DNA of 64,000 bases. Origin: Drosophila miranda (lineage: Eukaryota > Arthropoda > Insecta > Diptera > Drosophilidae). The notes under the pieces were generated by a model. That model did no database searches. It worked only from the letters and a program-made list of their open reading frames with translations, and had not been told where the DNA came from. The stretch is from contig NC_046673.1 in assembly GCF_003369915.1 (NCBI RefSeq), forward strand, positions 6,246,001 to 6,310,000. Reading direction: 5' to 3'. The first letter of the stretch is position 1; the number at the start of each line of letters is the position of its first letter. Position numbers and translations under genes: made by a program. Below are positions 22,050-34,829 of this stretch, piece after piece.

Positions 22050-25000
22050 TACCGAAAATGATTACAAACTTTTCCAAATGACATCGTAAAAAGTTAAATA
22101 AGTTTTTAGCAGCAACTCGAACAACACCAAAACCAACAGCAACACCAACACCAACACCAACAAAAATAAAAACAAAAACAAGTAACAAGTAAAAGTGGCA
22201 GCAACAAGAGTGTAAGACGACTCGATAAGTGCTAGAAAATTCCATGCGTAATTGCATTCTGAATATTTATTCGTTGGAGCAGCACCAACTTCTCCCTCTG
22301 TCCACTCCCCACCACTGCACAGTGGTTGCACTTATGTATACTCATATATGTACATACATATGTATATACAGATACCGAACCAAAATACTTCCCGTGGACA
22401 TATCGAGCTACAATTTGTAGGTCGATGCAGACTAGAACTGTAGTTTTTTCGCTGTTTATACATATTCAATATTAAGTCAAACCTCTAAGGCGATAAAACC
22501 GCTTGTATAAACATAGGTTTCGGAAGATCGAGGATTCGTTGGATATCAAAAGACCGCAAATACGGAAGCAGCGGAATCATAGTGTCTAGAAAGCTGGTCA
22601 GTCCTCGTTGTTGCCATTCTGTCACAGCAATTCTAATGTTTTACAAATTTAATTAATACATTTTTGCAACTCAGCCGGGCTGTCATATATCCGTTATCTT
22701 CAATGTCCTGCAATACGGCATCCAGCGCATTTTGAACCTTTTTGGATGGAGTACGGATTCGTCACAAATGAAACTACGCCAAAAAAACAACAAAATAACC
22801 AAGTGATGTTGGTAGAACGGGCAAAGGAGACCTTTGTGGTCGAAAAATGCTAAGAGCTAAATTGTTTCACAACACTGGCTAAACATACAGCTAATTGCCC
22901 AAACCTTACAGTGCTTTATTTGATTGGTTCCGATTCTAGCGATTCTGTCTCGAAAAGAAGTTTCTAGCATCATAAATGTGAGGTCAAGTGTAAATTGGCC
23001 GTTTTTCATTGTAAAAACAAGGTCAGATCTAGTTTTAACTTAAATTGTGGGTATGTACATATGTAATCGTATGATCCGTGTACTTGTATGACCCTACACA
23101 ATAGGCGAAGTATTTCTTGATTCAGCCTTATCATTCATTCAAGCGGAGCCCAAGGCCAAATGGACGTTTCCCAAACTTCCCAAAAACTGTGTCTTATTTG
23201 GATAAATAATGGCCCCTTTTCAGCTGCAAGAAGCTAAAAAATCCACTCCGGGGTCCTGACTTATGTACCATGGAGCCTGTTTGGGGAATTAAAATAATAA
23301 TTAAGATTCAGAAATCGATGAAACGGTACTGCCTAAATGTATAGGACACCAATGCCTTGGTGAGAAGTACGCACCGAGGACTTCTAGAATTCAAAGCTCT
23401 AATAATGTTTTTCAGCTGTAATATTCGAATTTTACTTGAAGAACCTGAAGACTACGAATCATTTCTCTGCGTTACTTAATTTTTAAAGGATAGAAAGTTA
23501 TAAAATTACGTTTTATTCTTTAACTGAACAGTGCTTCAAGTTATAGGTGATCGAACTTGAATGATGAGGGTAAATGTGTACAAATACACTAACAACAATC
23601 GGACGGACACAAAAAACATACAGAATCAGAAGCAACTAACTCACAAAATACATTTTTGAAACCACAGAGTTTAAAGGATTTTGTCTGTAGCTACATATAT
23701 GTCTTGTCTATCTTGTGTACGTAAAATTAAAACATAAACTCAATTTGGACGTTAAAAGTACGAAAAGTGTAACTCTATGCCAATAAATCGGGCTGCACTA
23801 TAAGAGCTTTTGCAACTTTGTTTCGTGCGCATACCTAAGCGATTAAAACCCCATGTAAACATTTCAGAGAGAGTGTAATGTGTAACAGAAGGTCCGTATA
23901 CATCTGTACATGGATATAAGCTTTACTATCCACGTCCTTCGAGATTTCTTTGCCCGTGGGCAGTCTGTGCTTCCTTTGGAGCCGTTTTCCTCGAATCTTT
24001 ACAAATTAAACATTCAAAATGATATGTATTTTGTATAATGTTAACCTGTCCTGCAACCGAGTCATAATCAGTGTTATCATAGAAGATAGAACCAAATTCC
24101 TTTCTCCAGAAGCTTATACTTGTAGTCCCGAAAAGCATTAGATTTTTTGTGTAGTCACGGATGGTTATACTAATTTAAAATGTCTTTAAAATGCAAAGCT
24201 CCACCAGCTCCAAAACGCACCATCGTACTCCGCAAGAATGCAAAGAACTCAAAAACCCTGCTGTGCAATACATATTTAGAGCAGAGAACAATTAAGTTTG
24301 TTAAAGTTAAAAGTTTCTAGCGACAACATTGTCTGCTCCGACCTTTTGTTTTCACATGGCTATTGTCACCCCAAATTCCGACTCCTCCCCGCGTGCGGCT
24401 GTTTTCCACTTGGCCAACCGCACTAAGCCGTATCGCTTGCCTTGGCTGGATGAACAAGGCTGCGGGGTACCAGTGGTAGTGGGGGCGAGTAGATAGCTGT
24501 ACTCGTACGTGTTGTTGCGAAAGGCGTAAACTGTATTTTTATGAAACTGGGCAAACAATTACCCCGAGCGACTAGCGTCCATTATGGGGGAGAGCGACAG
24601 GAGCAGATTGAGAGAAGTTGTTTGGGGTATCACACTCTCTGCTGGAGACAGAGACAGGGAATTGGGAGATGAACAGCTGTACTGCCCACTCCACTCCTCT
24701 GGGCGAGTCAGTTATCCTATTTTGGGCTCGAGTCAATTAGAATACTAATTTGTATGCAAATATTTGTGAATTGAATAAGGTTAAGTTTTTCTCGCCAGTG
24801 GTGTGTGTGTGTGTGCCCGTATCTGTTCTTGAGCTCGGTTTATTCGTCCCTTTGTTAGTCCTTTATTATGGAGACGTCTCGTGGCCGGAAATCCACTAAG
24901 AGCTAGCCGCGGAGAGGAGCAAAAGAAATTACCAGCATGATGGACTAAAACAGCGGTGGGCATTCTGTTTGAATTTCGGAGTAGTCCTCCGACAACCACC

Positions 25001-26046
25001 ACAACAAAAATCCCCTATCAGCGCAACTCGAGCCGGTCATCACTGTGCTGCGTCATGCACACACAATATATGTTGTTGTACAGTCGCAGTAGCAAGCGTC
25101 GTGAAATTCTTAGGGAGATGTAGCGCAAAGGAAAATAGATTAAAAATAAAAAATGTCTTCAAGATGATAATTTTCTGGAATATTAAAGCTAGAAGAAGAA
25201 GAAGCTTAAATTGATTAATCCATTGAAATAAAGTTTTCTTTTGTATTTTAATACTTATATAATTATCAAAAAGAAATTAGTAACTTTTCTGTTTTTCAAA
25301 TTATCTTTAGATTTAAGAGCTGGGCTTTTTGTAGGGCTTTGGAAGTAGTTGAAACGACCAATCTAGCGACAGCGACAAAAAATGCCACGCTCTGAAATTT
25401 CATGCATTTGCGACTTCTCGGTGGTCTTCGCAATGTTATCCAATTCGTCTAATTTGTACTTCCTGTTGTTGCTTAATCAATTTCCAATAAAACTACGTAC
25501 CAATTTCTTTTTTATAAAATCAAACGCTTGTAACTCTTTGGATTTTGAAAGAATGTTAGAAAATATTTTATTTATATAGAAAACCAACTTTTTGCAATCC
25601 GTTGACCCGTTGTCTCCGGCACAGTTCGCCGTACAACAGGAGGACGATATTCCGAAAACTGATGTACTGCCATCGTACTGAGTATCCCGGTATTACAATA
25701 TGATAAGGTAATGCAATCTATATATATAACTTGATTAGGTTATTATTAGGTATAGGTTACAAATGTAAACAGAAGTTGTCTAAATAAATTTCTTTCGCTT
25801 AAGTTTAAGATACGTATGGTACCTGTCTACATTTCTGCATTTCTGTTCGCTCTGATTATAAAATACTAAAATACCATTGTTCTTTGTTTGCATTTTTTTT
25901 TTTTATGAATTTTTGTAGTTTCATTGTCCGGCTTATATCTTAAACCCTCAAATCTCTTTAGAGTCTCTCTTTGGATAATGATTCAGAATAATATTTTATA
26001 TTTTGTTACTAGTCATTATAAACATGGACCGTAAATAATGATTTTC

Positions 26047-26081
<35 letters not shown>

Positions 26082-26640
26082 CGGTTGTGGCATACATATG
26101 TATCTCGTGTTTGACAGTTCACAGCTAATCAATTACAACAAACACATTAGCTAAAAAGTCCTCGAATAGCTTATTGAGAAAATGTAGATTTTTATTTCAT
26201 TTTCATCTTAATTTTATTCCGCTAGATCACCCAATGCGCTGATCCGAATTCTCTATCCTGACAAAACCGATGAATGGCTTCCTGATGCCGTTTCGCCACT
26301 TTTCGTATCATATTTGACTGCCGCTTCGACTTATATTTTCAGAAGCTGAAGCAGAATAATAGAGCTTATTGCAAATTTTCCAACACTCGTTTTTGGTTTC
26401 CTTGGACCGAGTCATGGCCCCAGTCTCGAGCCACCAGACATGTAATTTTTTCGTGCTCTTGGACATTCCCTTTTTCGAACCGAAATCAAAATAATGAACA
26501 CGGCTGATTTGAGGTATTTAAGTAGAGAATGATCAATGGAGCAAAGGACTGAGTTTAAGGGCTAGTAAGGGCCGTGATCTCAGCCCTCTCGAAGACACCT
26601 CCTTCAGTCAAATCAAATAACCAGTTTTTCATATCAGTTA
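22050..26640. other. Long intergenic region, no supported gene
   Basis: About 4.6 kb without a credible coding exon on either strand. It contains a (CCAACA)n-like tract at 22120-22170 and an (ATT)n microsatellite at 26049-26081. A TTTATT at 26647-26652 is the AATAAA signal for the minus-strand gene that follows. The region may hold cis-regulatory DNA, but I cannot identify sites. Confidence 0.4.
26049..26081. repeat. (ATT)n microsatellite
   Basis: An uninterrupted run of ATT trinucleotides, about ten copies, flanked by AT-rich DNA. Confidence 0.9.
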
Positions 26641-26766
26641 ACCATATTTATTAAATCAGACAGCATGTAGTCGCAGAAAAACGTAAAAAAATGTGTGGGG
26701 TAGTCAGCAGAAGAAGCAGGAGAAGAAGATTACACATAAGACAGCTGGACCGCCGTGCACGAGATG

Positions 26767-28646
26767 TCAGAAGTTCTGCTGCTCGTGACCGAAGAACGTG
26801 AACGTCTCGTTACAGCGTATTTCGTAGCAGTCCGGGAACGACGTGAAGTGCCTCGATAAGCGCAGATCGAAAATGAATTCGCAGTACGGGTAACTGCAAT
26901 CAGAGAGCAAACACTGAAAACTTGGCTATATCTGGATGCAGGTAATGTTCTGTGTGTATGGATGGGGTGGGTGCTTGGAGCAGCAAAAAATAGAAAAAGC
27001 TTATAAAATATTTATTCCGAATGGCGATGGCGATGGCGATGTGGATGGCACTAGCACCTTTCCCCGCCACGGAAAAAAACGATACAAAACGATATGAAAC
27101 TGCTTCCAGCCATTTTAATTGCTATGCAATTCAAATGCCATATATGTACATATGTACAGTGGACATTTCCATCGCAGAATTTGGGTGGATAAAAGTCCTG
27201 GAATTGTGAGTGTTCACAGAAGGGAGCCATCACTGTATGTGTGCATGTGTATGCGTGTAGCCCAAGTCCAAAAAGCAAACCCGAAGAAAAAGCCAAATAA
27301 GTTTATTTTAAAATGCAATTCACACCACAAAATAACAGAGGCATGCATAAATTGTAGGTTGTGTGTGCGTGTGTGAGTATACGAGCAATGGGGAGCAATA
27401 GGGGGGGGGGGGGGGGGGGGGGGGGGGGTGGGGGGTGATTGGCAGTGATGGGGTGTATATTTCAATGCCAATACGAATGTGCTTTAATGAGTGCGAGTGA
27501 GTCAGAGTGAGTGAGTGAGTGATTGCATAACTTACATCGGCGGAAACCAGAGGAAGCAGCGGTATGTGCAGAGTATACCAAATGGTCGCTTAAATTCACC
27601 ATCTGCCGTTTGAATCGAGCCGGAATTGTGCTTCCTCCAGCACTGTGAGGCCCAGCCTGTGGATGGTACTCAAATATGGTCACACACCCGTACACGTACG
27701 ACTTTATGTGAGTAAGTGCTAAGCAACCAATCTGTTTGCCAGACCCATCTTGGGGATCTTGGCTAAGGACAGGAAGGACTTCGACAGCCAATTAAGCCGA
27801 ATATTTTTACTTTTTTCCTGGCTTCATTCTCGTGTTTCTCTTAGGTCGGCAAACAGCTTGGACTCGACAATTAATATGAATTCGACAAAGAGAGCAGGAG
27901 GCGGTCTCCCTCCCATTCTGCACAAAAATCGTATGCGAACAGTTGCAATGAATTTTCAGTTTACATATTATTTTTGTTGAGTCTTGGTCCTACTGAGCTG
28001 ACTATTCTTTCTTTCTTCTCACAAATTCTGAACTGAAATTTATATGAAAGACTTGTATGCATTTCAAAAACCTTTGGAACTATGTTTTTTTTTATATCAG
28101 TAGAAAAGTTGGAATATATTTTTCGGGAAAGTTTTCCATGAAATCGGAATATAAATCTGTATGTGTATGCATTTGAGGATACATTGTATAAACGTTCGGA
28201 AGTCTATTGAATTTCGTATTGTTTTCATAGCATTTTACACCATGTCTGTCACAAGATCTTTATTGTCTTTATTCAACGGTGCGGAACCCGTCGTACGAGT
28301 ATCACCCATTTTATATAGAAATTTAAAACACTCATACGCACAAGGGCCGAATTCTAGCCCAATTTCGGCAAAACACTTGAAAAAAAAAAATCAAAGCAAA
28401 ACAAAAAAAATATCTAGAAAGGAGGCAAATGGGCGGGGTTTACGTACTTCCATAGTTGTAATCGCACAAGCAGCAGAGGACCAGCAGCAGAACAAATGTG
28501 ACTGTTGTGGTACCCCTGCGTGTATGTATGGTTGTGGCAGTGGCTGTGGTGCTTCCCTTGGTGTTTCGCGCTGGTGCCACCGATTTGGCCATTGCGCAAC
28601 AATCGAAAGTACAACCCCCGTCCGAGTCGAAGTCCGTTTGTGCCAT
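26767..28646 (-). CDS. Secreted cysteine-poor SVWC-derived protein
   Basis: Exons 28646-28448 (phase 1, GTACGT donor), 27656-27536 (CATCCACAG acceptor, GTAAGT donor, phase 2) and 26893-26767 (TGATTGCAG acceptor to stop) give 148 residues. A hydrophobic segment 'VTFVLLLVLCCLC' lies about 50 residues from the first ATG, after a Ser/Thr-rich lead. Starting at the internal ATG (about 28589, MAKSVAPAR) shortens that lead but still leaves it long for a signal peptide. The mature part reads 'QCWRKHN', 'KRPFGILCTYRCFLWF', 'YPYCEFIFDLRL', 'FPDCYEIRC'. This is clearly the same family as the 32.3 kb gene: CW[RK][RK], P[FY]GILC..[RK]C, P.CEFI[FY]D and PDC....C are shared. Compared with SVWC, two of the eight cysteines are gone, including one of the C-C pair. 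A polyadenylation signal (AATAAA) lies at 26652-26647. Function unknown; likely extracellular. Confidence 0.75.
27400..27439. repeat. Long poly-G run
   Basis: About 27 consecutive G bases from 27402, followed by tgggggg. It lies inside the second intron of the 26.8 kb gene. Such runs are rare in Drosophila and prone to sequencing or assembly error, so the length should not be trusted. Confidence 0.8.
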
Positions 28647-28649
28647 ATA

Positions 28650-29990
28650 GCGGCTGTGAGTGCCTGCGGGGCTTTGAGTGCTTCACGTGAATGCCTCGGC
28701 GCGCTGCTTAACTGCAGCCTGCGATGGGTGTCGCGAATGTGCCGAAAATCGCGAGTAAACAGGAGACGCGGCCGGAGCGACAACACCAGCAAATCAAAAT
28801 GGGAAAGAAATTCCGGAGGTTTGGGGTTGTGTTTCGTTTTTGTGCGCCTCAATTGATGCCAATTGATAAATTATTGTATGCGCTCATGTGGGATGCCTCT
28901 TCCGCCTCTTCCGCCCCTTTGCTTGCCTCCCTTTTGCTGCTCTGTAATATGATTACCAGGTCCGGAGCGAGATGGAAACACTTCATCATCTTCGCTCTCT
29001 CACTTTGAATCGTCTGGGTCAGCCTCAGTCTCAGTCTCAGTCTCAGTCGTTTTAGGTTTCTATCTCTCAGTCTCAGTCTCGACTCGGATAAAGCTGCCAC
29101 TGTCGACACCTTTTTGGGGCCTCAAATACACAGCTATGGGTCATGTTACTGGCAGAGGGAGAGGGACAAGTGCCAAGTGCATCCACCCACCAAATGCAAA
29201 ACTATAAATAAATATGAACACTGAAGGCACTTAATAATCGCCCAAAATAAGCTTCGAATTTCACAGAAACACCCGCACATGTCCCTTTGTTGGTCAAGTC
29301 TGACTGAATGAATCACAAATGATTTTAATAACGGTGTGTATTTCAAACTATAATTTATACTTGTTTAAATTACGTGCAGAAACTAAATGGCGTTCGATCA
29401 AGGTTCTGTTTGATGGAATCAAATTTTCATTTTCGATCATTGAAAATATAGTTCAGGTATCCCGAAAAAGTAGACCTATTCCACGAATTCAATGCTGAGA
29501 AAGACACTTTTATGCTGCGGCATAAAAGATCGCACGATCTTTACAAAATTGCGAAAGAAAACCTGCAAAAACTGTAGAATAATCTCAAAATATAGCCATT
29601 TCCGACCGACATTAAAAATGGCAATTTTCATGGAAAACGTCCAACGACACCAAAAAATTAAAGGTCAATAAAAAAACATGTCCATAAAACTCTGTCGCGA
29701 AATTATTTTGTAAATTTGTTGAAACTTTACTAATTAAATTACTTACAATTCATTCTATTTATTAATTGACAAAATGTTGGGTAAAGTCAGATACATTTTA
29801 AGGAGACAGTAATGCACATCATTCTGGGACTAGTAACATCGAAAGATTGCCTCCAATTTTTTACTAAATTCGGCGTATTAGTTAACTTTTTAATTTTTCA
29901 CTTTAAATGTGTACGACTGTCCCGTGCGTCATCATGGAAATCCGCATATATGATACTGATTACGGGTTTGTATACACTGAACGTCGCGAC
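28650..29990. other. Intergenic, no supported gene
   Basis: Includes a (CAGTCT)n tract at about 29022-29052 and AT-rich DNA. The 29540-29760 segment resembles, at low identity, DNA at 36630-36740 (shared 'aaagtcaataaaa' and 'gaaattattttgtaaatttgttgaaa'-like order), suggesting an old unnamed dispersed repeat. Confidence 0.4.
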
Positions 29991-29993
29991 TGG

Positions 29994-30535
29994 TTATACC
30001 TGGTACTCGAAGAGTTTGCGATATATTAGTTTGGTAGTGGATGTGGATTTGTGTAAGGAAGAAGGAATCAGCATCAATATCCGAGTCGATATAGTCATGT
30101 TTGTCCGTCCGCCCGTCCCGATGAGCGCCAAAATCTCAAAAACTATAAGAGCTAGAACAACCAAATGTTGAATCTAGACTCTTGTGATATCACGCTGTTA
30201 CAAACCCAAAGAAAGAAGAAAATCTGTGGCAGCCACAATTTGTAAGATACGAGAAAACCGAGAAAATTAAGAAGCGTAGAAATTTACCATATGTATCTAC
30301 CAGATTGCAGAATCTGAACTAGATCCGATCAATATTACAGCCAGCATAAACAAATTAAATTGCCACGCGCCTACTCTCTCTTTCTCTCTCTCACTCTTCC
30401 ACACACTCTTCCTCGTGCAGTGTGCGCCCCTGGCGGAGGGGAGCGAAATGTAACGGCTGGTGTGGGTGTGAGAAGCGAAAACGAGACAGATCTAGCGGAA
30501 AAAAGGAGAGAGATAAAATATTTTAAAGTTCGAAT
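29994..30535 (+). mobile_element. DINE-1-like Helitron relic
   Basis: Begins at 'ggttatacctggtactcgaag' and contains 'gtagtggatgtgga', 'gagcgccaaaatctc', 'actcttgtgatatcac', 'gaaaatctgtggcagccac', and the distal 'cgtgcagtgtgcgccc' motif. The 3' part has a long CT-rich run at 30371-30400 (GAGA on the other strand). The central section is shortened. Confidence 0.75.
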
Positions 30536-30539
30536 CAAA

Positions 30540-31600
30540 TAGGTCATTAGGCGGAAAGGGGAAAAACGAAGTGAAAGCCTTAACCTTAGAACATAACTGC
30601 TGGTCGTGATTTCTCTCTATATTTCTTCCATCTCTCATGACAAGTGCGAGAAACATAGAGAGAGTCATCGCGGAGAGATGTGTATCTATGAGTAAATGTT
30701 TACATTGATTGGAAAAGAGTTTGTAAATTTGTATCGTTTATACTCTAGTAAGTGTGCTTTCTGGCCGGTCTTGCCAAAAACCTTCAAGGTGAGTATTCGA
30801 AATGATAGCTTCAAATTGCCCACCAGATGGTTGCACAACTTTTCGTAATGCTCAATTAATTTGTTCATAACTATTTCAAAATAATCTAATTCCCAGTCCC
30901 CAGAAATTGCCGTAATTTGCCAATCAACATTGAAATAGAAGCCAGCCGCAGCCCACGCACCCAAGCCAGCTAAAATGTGATCATGGGAGTAGATGAGTGA
31001 ATTACGCACTAATTCCAAGCCGGCCGATCCGATCCCCAGTCCATCCCCATTACGTTCCCCCATCAACGCACAGAGCGCAACGCACAACGCACAACGACCA
31101 CGACCCAAATCCCAGTGACGAATACGAGTACACGGACAGAACCGAAATATACTCGAGCCGAGTTGAGATCACTTGATCTTCTGCTGCGGGGTCCGTTGGC
31201 CTTCAGCGATCAATGTCATTTCGTTTGATTCCATTAAAGTGCGGGTCCATCTGGACCAAGCCGAATTCGAGGCGTGTGAGTTGTTTCCACTGTAGTACCT
31301 CCTTCGCTGTGTGTTCCCCCTCTCGCTCTCCACAGCTCGCATATGCGACAGCCACAGCGACAGGGATAGCGATAGCGATAGCCCTTCTGTGCGGGCCCTG
31401 TATTGGTTCAGGTGCGCAAGTTAACAGCTCCATTGAGTGGAGCCACGAAATTTATCTTATTTTTAGCCAGGTTCTGCTAACGCCAACGACAACGCCACCT
31501 CCTACCCTCCTACTCTTCGGATACGCATCCATCTCTCTCCATCCCATCCGAGGGTACACAAATATTCAGGAAACGCTTTGGCATAAGTTTGACTTGCTTA
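30540..31600. other. Intergenic, no supported gene
   Basis: Open frames on both strands at 30686-31108 and 31203-31632 show no domain, signal peptide or matching splice sites. I would leave them out. There is a gcgatagcgatagc short repeat at 31360-31382. Confidence 0.4.
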
Positions 31601-31603
31601 TAA

Positions 31604-31980
31604 ATGTCGAACGATTTATTTGCGGCTGTTAGCGGAGGCGAGAAGTTTGCCCGAGCTCAGGTACAGCTCCCGCCTAGTCTAACCGAGTTTGGTTAGCTTC
31701 CCATCCCAAAACCTCCATCAACTTAAGCGGAAATATCGTTTTTAACCAGGGGGAAGCCAACAAAAAAGATACGAAGAAATAAGATGAAAAAATGACGTCG
31801 GTAACAAAGTGTTTCGAATTTGTTTACTACAAGAAGTGAATTGCTTTTTGGCTAGTTTGCAGGTACATATACGCCCAGGGCGTGGCTCACCATCACAAAG
31901 GTCTGGTCGATGTCGAAGTCGATGGGCCGGAGAAGAGCCAAAACGGGCCGAAACTGTATCCACTGACAGCCTTAAACTAA
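31604..31980 (+). CDS. Possible small gene, splice structure unresolved
   Basis: A short frame from an ATG at 31604 reads 'MSNDLFAAVSGGEKFARAQ' up to a CAG|GTACAG donor at 31660. If unspliced it ends after 11 more residues at 31696. Downstream, a TTTGCAG acceptor at 31862 opens a piece beginning 'YIYAQGVAHHHKGLVDVEVD' and ending at a stop at 31980. Both pieces look more protein-like than their surroundings, but the phases (0 then 2) do not join directly, so an intermediate exon would be needed or they are unrelated. The minus strand of the second piece also reads plausibly ('IDFDIDQTFVMVSHALGVYV' then stop). I do not recognise the protein. Confidence 0.3.
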
Positions 31981-32301
31981 GTCAACAAATGAAGTGAAAA
32001 TGACGTTGGAGGCTGAGGAGGTTCCAGCCAGTTTCATCTAGGCACTCAGACCGAGCTTTGAGTGCAAATTGATTCAAATTCAAATTGATGATCCACCATT
32101 AACGGTGCGTTTAAAAGGCTCGTAAGTTTGCATTTCAGTTTGTTTTTGTTTCAATAGTAATTCCCTATATTTCCATATAAAATCTAGTAATAATCAGACT
32201 TATTGCTATAAAAAAAAGCTTAAGACTGCTGCTGAAATAAATACAATAGTTAACAGTATACATATGGCCATATGGCCTGCTATGAAGTGGAGCTGATGGC
32301 T

Positions 32302-32829
32302 CTAGCTAAAATAATTTAAGAGAGTACACTTGACGTTGGTACAGTCGGGCAGTGAGGTGAACAGCACGCAGGATAATTTATAATCGTAAATGAACTCGCA
32401 AGTGGGGAAGCTGTAAGAAGGAAGCAATGGAATGAGAGAGGTCACTGATGGACGCACGCCCCAACGGCTCACCTTGTTGTGAAGAACCAAGTGCACTTGA
32501 AGTTGCACAATATGCCATAGGGCTTTTTCAGCTGCTCCTTCTTATTGACAATGGTGTTCTGCAGATTGTAGCCATCATAGCGACGCCAGCAGTGATTGAT
32601 GTTACCTGGCGGAAGGAACCCTTGAGACAGGACCGAGGACGGCTTTCAGTCATAATGACAGCTACTTACGGCGTATGTGATGGCTCCCGCCGTGGTGGTG
32701 GAAGTCACGCCCCTCCAGCTGGCTGCCATGTCCGTTAGTGGCCTCCACGCCTCTGCTACCGTCGAATAGCAGCAGATACCACAGTACTACGGAGCTGGCG
32801 ATGAAGATATAAGTCACAAATTTGGCCAT
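32302..32829 (-). CDS. Secreted SVWC-derived small protein
   Basis: Exons 32829-32670 (phase 1, GTAAGT), 32605-32473 (TTCCGCCAG acceptor, GTGAGC donor, phase 2) and 32410-32302 (TTCTTACAG acceptor to stop) give 133 residues. The N terminus 'MAKFVTYIFIASSVVLWYLL' is a signal peptide or anchor. The mature protein has 'HCWRRYDGYN', 'KKPYGILCNFKCTWFF', 'FPTCEFIYDYKLSC' and 'LPDCTNVKC': seven cysteines, with the SVWC C-C pair reduced to a single Cys. It pairs closely with the 26.8-28.6 kb gene and shares intron phases with all clear SVWC members here. Probably extracellular; function unknown. The 5' flank has an imperfect GGTCTGGTTT tandem tract (32862-32902). Confidence 0.8.
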
Positions 32830-32861
32830 TTTCTTTTTCAAGGATTTGGCCTCAATTGGCG

Positions 32862-32902
32862 TGGTCTGGTTCGGTCTGGTTTGGTCTGGTTTGGTCTGGT
32901 CG
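32862..32902. repeat. (GGTCTGGTTT)n short tandem repeat
   Basis: About four imperfect 10-bp units immediately upstream of the minus-strand gene starting at 32829, so it would lie in its 5' UTR or core promoter. Confidence 0.8.
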
Positions 32903-32909
32903 AAGCAGC

Positions 32910-34820
32910 ACGAGCCCGTTCCTGGATAAACTTCCTATTCTTCTGGTTACTCCCCCGCCTCGTGCAAGTTTCTCTTCCTCTCAGTTGTCGCTGCCTTTCG
33001 CCGTGCTCTCTGTCCGTCCGCAGAGCTCTCATATAGTGTGTGTGAGTGGTTATGGCTGTCGCTGTCGCTTTCGTTGCCGCTGCGAATGTCGCCCCTGCAC
33101 TAAATACATTTTTTGAAAAAGTGAATTTGCTTTGCCCAGAGCTCTGCTGGTCTATGTGCTCCTCCGGTTGTGCAGCGCCGCGTCGCAGTGTTCGTCACTC
33201 AGTTCAACGGGCTCCCAGCGCAGTACTGGACACTACTGGACAGTACAGTGGTCCAGCCCGCCTCGGTACTTCGATGCTGTTTATTTTTGGATCTTTTCGG
33301 ACACCAGCCGCACAAACTGTCCAATTTGGGCGCGTGTATTTGGTTCGCTCCATCCCGGTCTGTCACTCATTTTGCTAATTTAAATAATCAAATGCGAATT
33401 AGCTGAGCCGCTGTGATGCTGTGTGTGTGGCTGATGCTGATGCTGGTGCTGGTGCTAACAACATGCTCCAAAGGGGCTACGAACCCGGGAACTGAGTGGT
33501 TCGTTTTTCCTGTGAATGCAGCTGTGGTTTTTATGCAGGGCCAGCAGATGAGCAAGTTCTGAATCGCATGTAGTGGCAGAATTTCATCTGAAGGTGGAGC
33601 AGGAAGGGTAGACCCGCAACTAAATTTGTTCGAGTATTCCATTTCATATCTTTCCAAGTTTCCATCGTTTCGAGCGCTCAAAAGAAACATTCGGCACCGT
33701 GAATATTGTTTTCTTCTTTCACACCTTGAAAAAACCAAGTTATAACTTTTGTTCAACAACAATAAAAATCGGTGTTGAGGACGCTACTAAGTTCCGTTCA
33801 ATTCTCTAAGCACTTTATTATAATTTAGCTAACAAATAAAAACCAAAATGTTCAAGACCCAAGTCCAAAATCAGAAAAAATTTAGTTTGATTTCATCGTT
33901 TTTTTCCTGTTACATAGAGTACTTATTTCAAAGTAAGGTCTAATAAGGTCTAATACCTATAAATACACATGTATGTAAATGCATGTATATATGTATATGA
34001 CGGCGGATCATTATGTACCTGTGTTTGCAGATCGGTGGCGTGGTGGATTTATATTGCGTCAGTTGATCTATGTAACATATACACTTCTCCTGGCAACTTG
34101 GATTTGAGCTACCAAAAGGATCACACCAGTGAAACACAACAGAATCTAAATCAATATTGCAAGATCGGAAAAAGAAAGTGAAAGAGATGGGTAACACTGT
34201 AGGCGTACCAACCAAGTGGGTACATCACACATCATCCGTCCACATTTCGCTGTGGCACATTGTGGTTGCATGAAAGAGAAATGAGGCGAAGGATTCGTTT
34301 CATATGAATCCCATTTTTCCCGTTTATCACCTTTCCACATAATAACCTATTTGATCAAAATCTTAGAATGTTTTATCTGTCTCCATGTTTTCCCTGATTC
34401 TTATTTATGCATAAAATTCTACCCGAACACTTTTTAGGTTAATTTTATCGTCTAGAAAATATCAAAGTTTTCTAATTCAAAATTCCGAATTTTTTGCGGA
34501 ATATTTTTTCAACATTTTTACTTCGAAAACTCCGGAAAAGGAAATATAAATGTATTCCTTGTGAGCTATATTAATTGGTATAGGTATCGATGGATAAACG
34601 GTGGACAAATCTTCAAATGCCGCATTTTGCCGTTACAGTACATTTCATGTTCATTAGTTGAGCCATTTTTTTCTTTTCCGACAAGCTTTCCTTTATTTAA
34701 AATTTAAATGATTTCCACTTAAGTAGAAAAATCTCTTAAGAATTATAATTGGCACAATATATGAGAAATACATATTTTTTAATTTAAAAAAGGTCTAATT
34801 CGAAAAACAATCCTTATTGA
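32910..34820. other. Intergenic, no well-supported gene
   Basis: A plus frame near 33052 starts with a hydrophobic 'MAVAVAFVAAANVAPALN' that could be mistaken for a signal peptide, but the rest is featureless. A minus frame at 33762-33388 starts at a non-ATG codon. Neither has a homologous neighbour or splice support. Confidence 0.35.
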
Positions 34821-34829
34821 TGGTTGAAG

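Noticed and set aside
28161..28856. Overlapping long frames on both strands (231 codons plus; 153 codons minus)
   Set aside because: They overlap the real first exon of the minus-strand gene (28646-28448) and its upstream GC-rich flank. No splice support or domain, and the plus frame starts upstream in AT-rich DNA.
33046..33378. Plus frame with hydrophobic Ala/Val-rich N terminus
   Set aside because: It looks like a signal peptide but comes from a gctgtcgctgtcgct simple repeat; the rest lacks any family pattern, and it lies in the promoter side of the 32.3 kb gene.
33388..33762. 124-codon minus frame
   Set aside because: It starts at a non-ATG codon, includes a ctgatgctgatgctgg simple repeat, and has no splice sites or recognisable cysteines in order.
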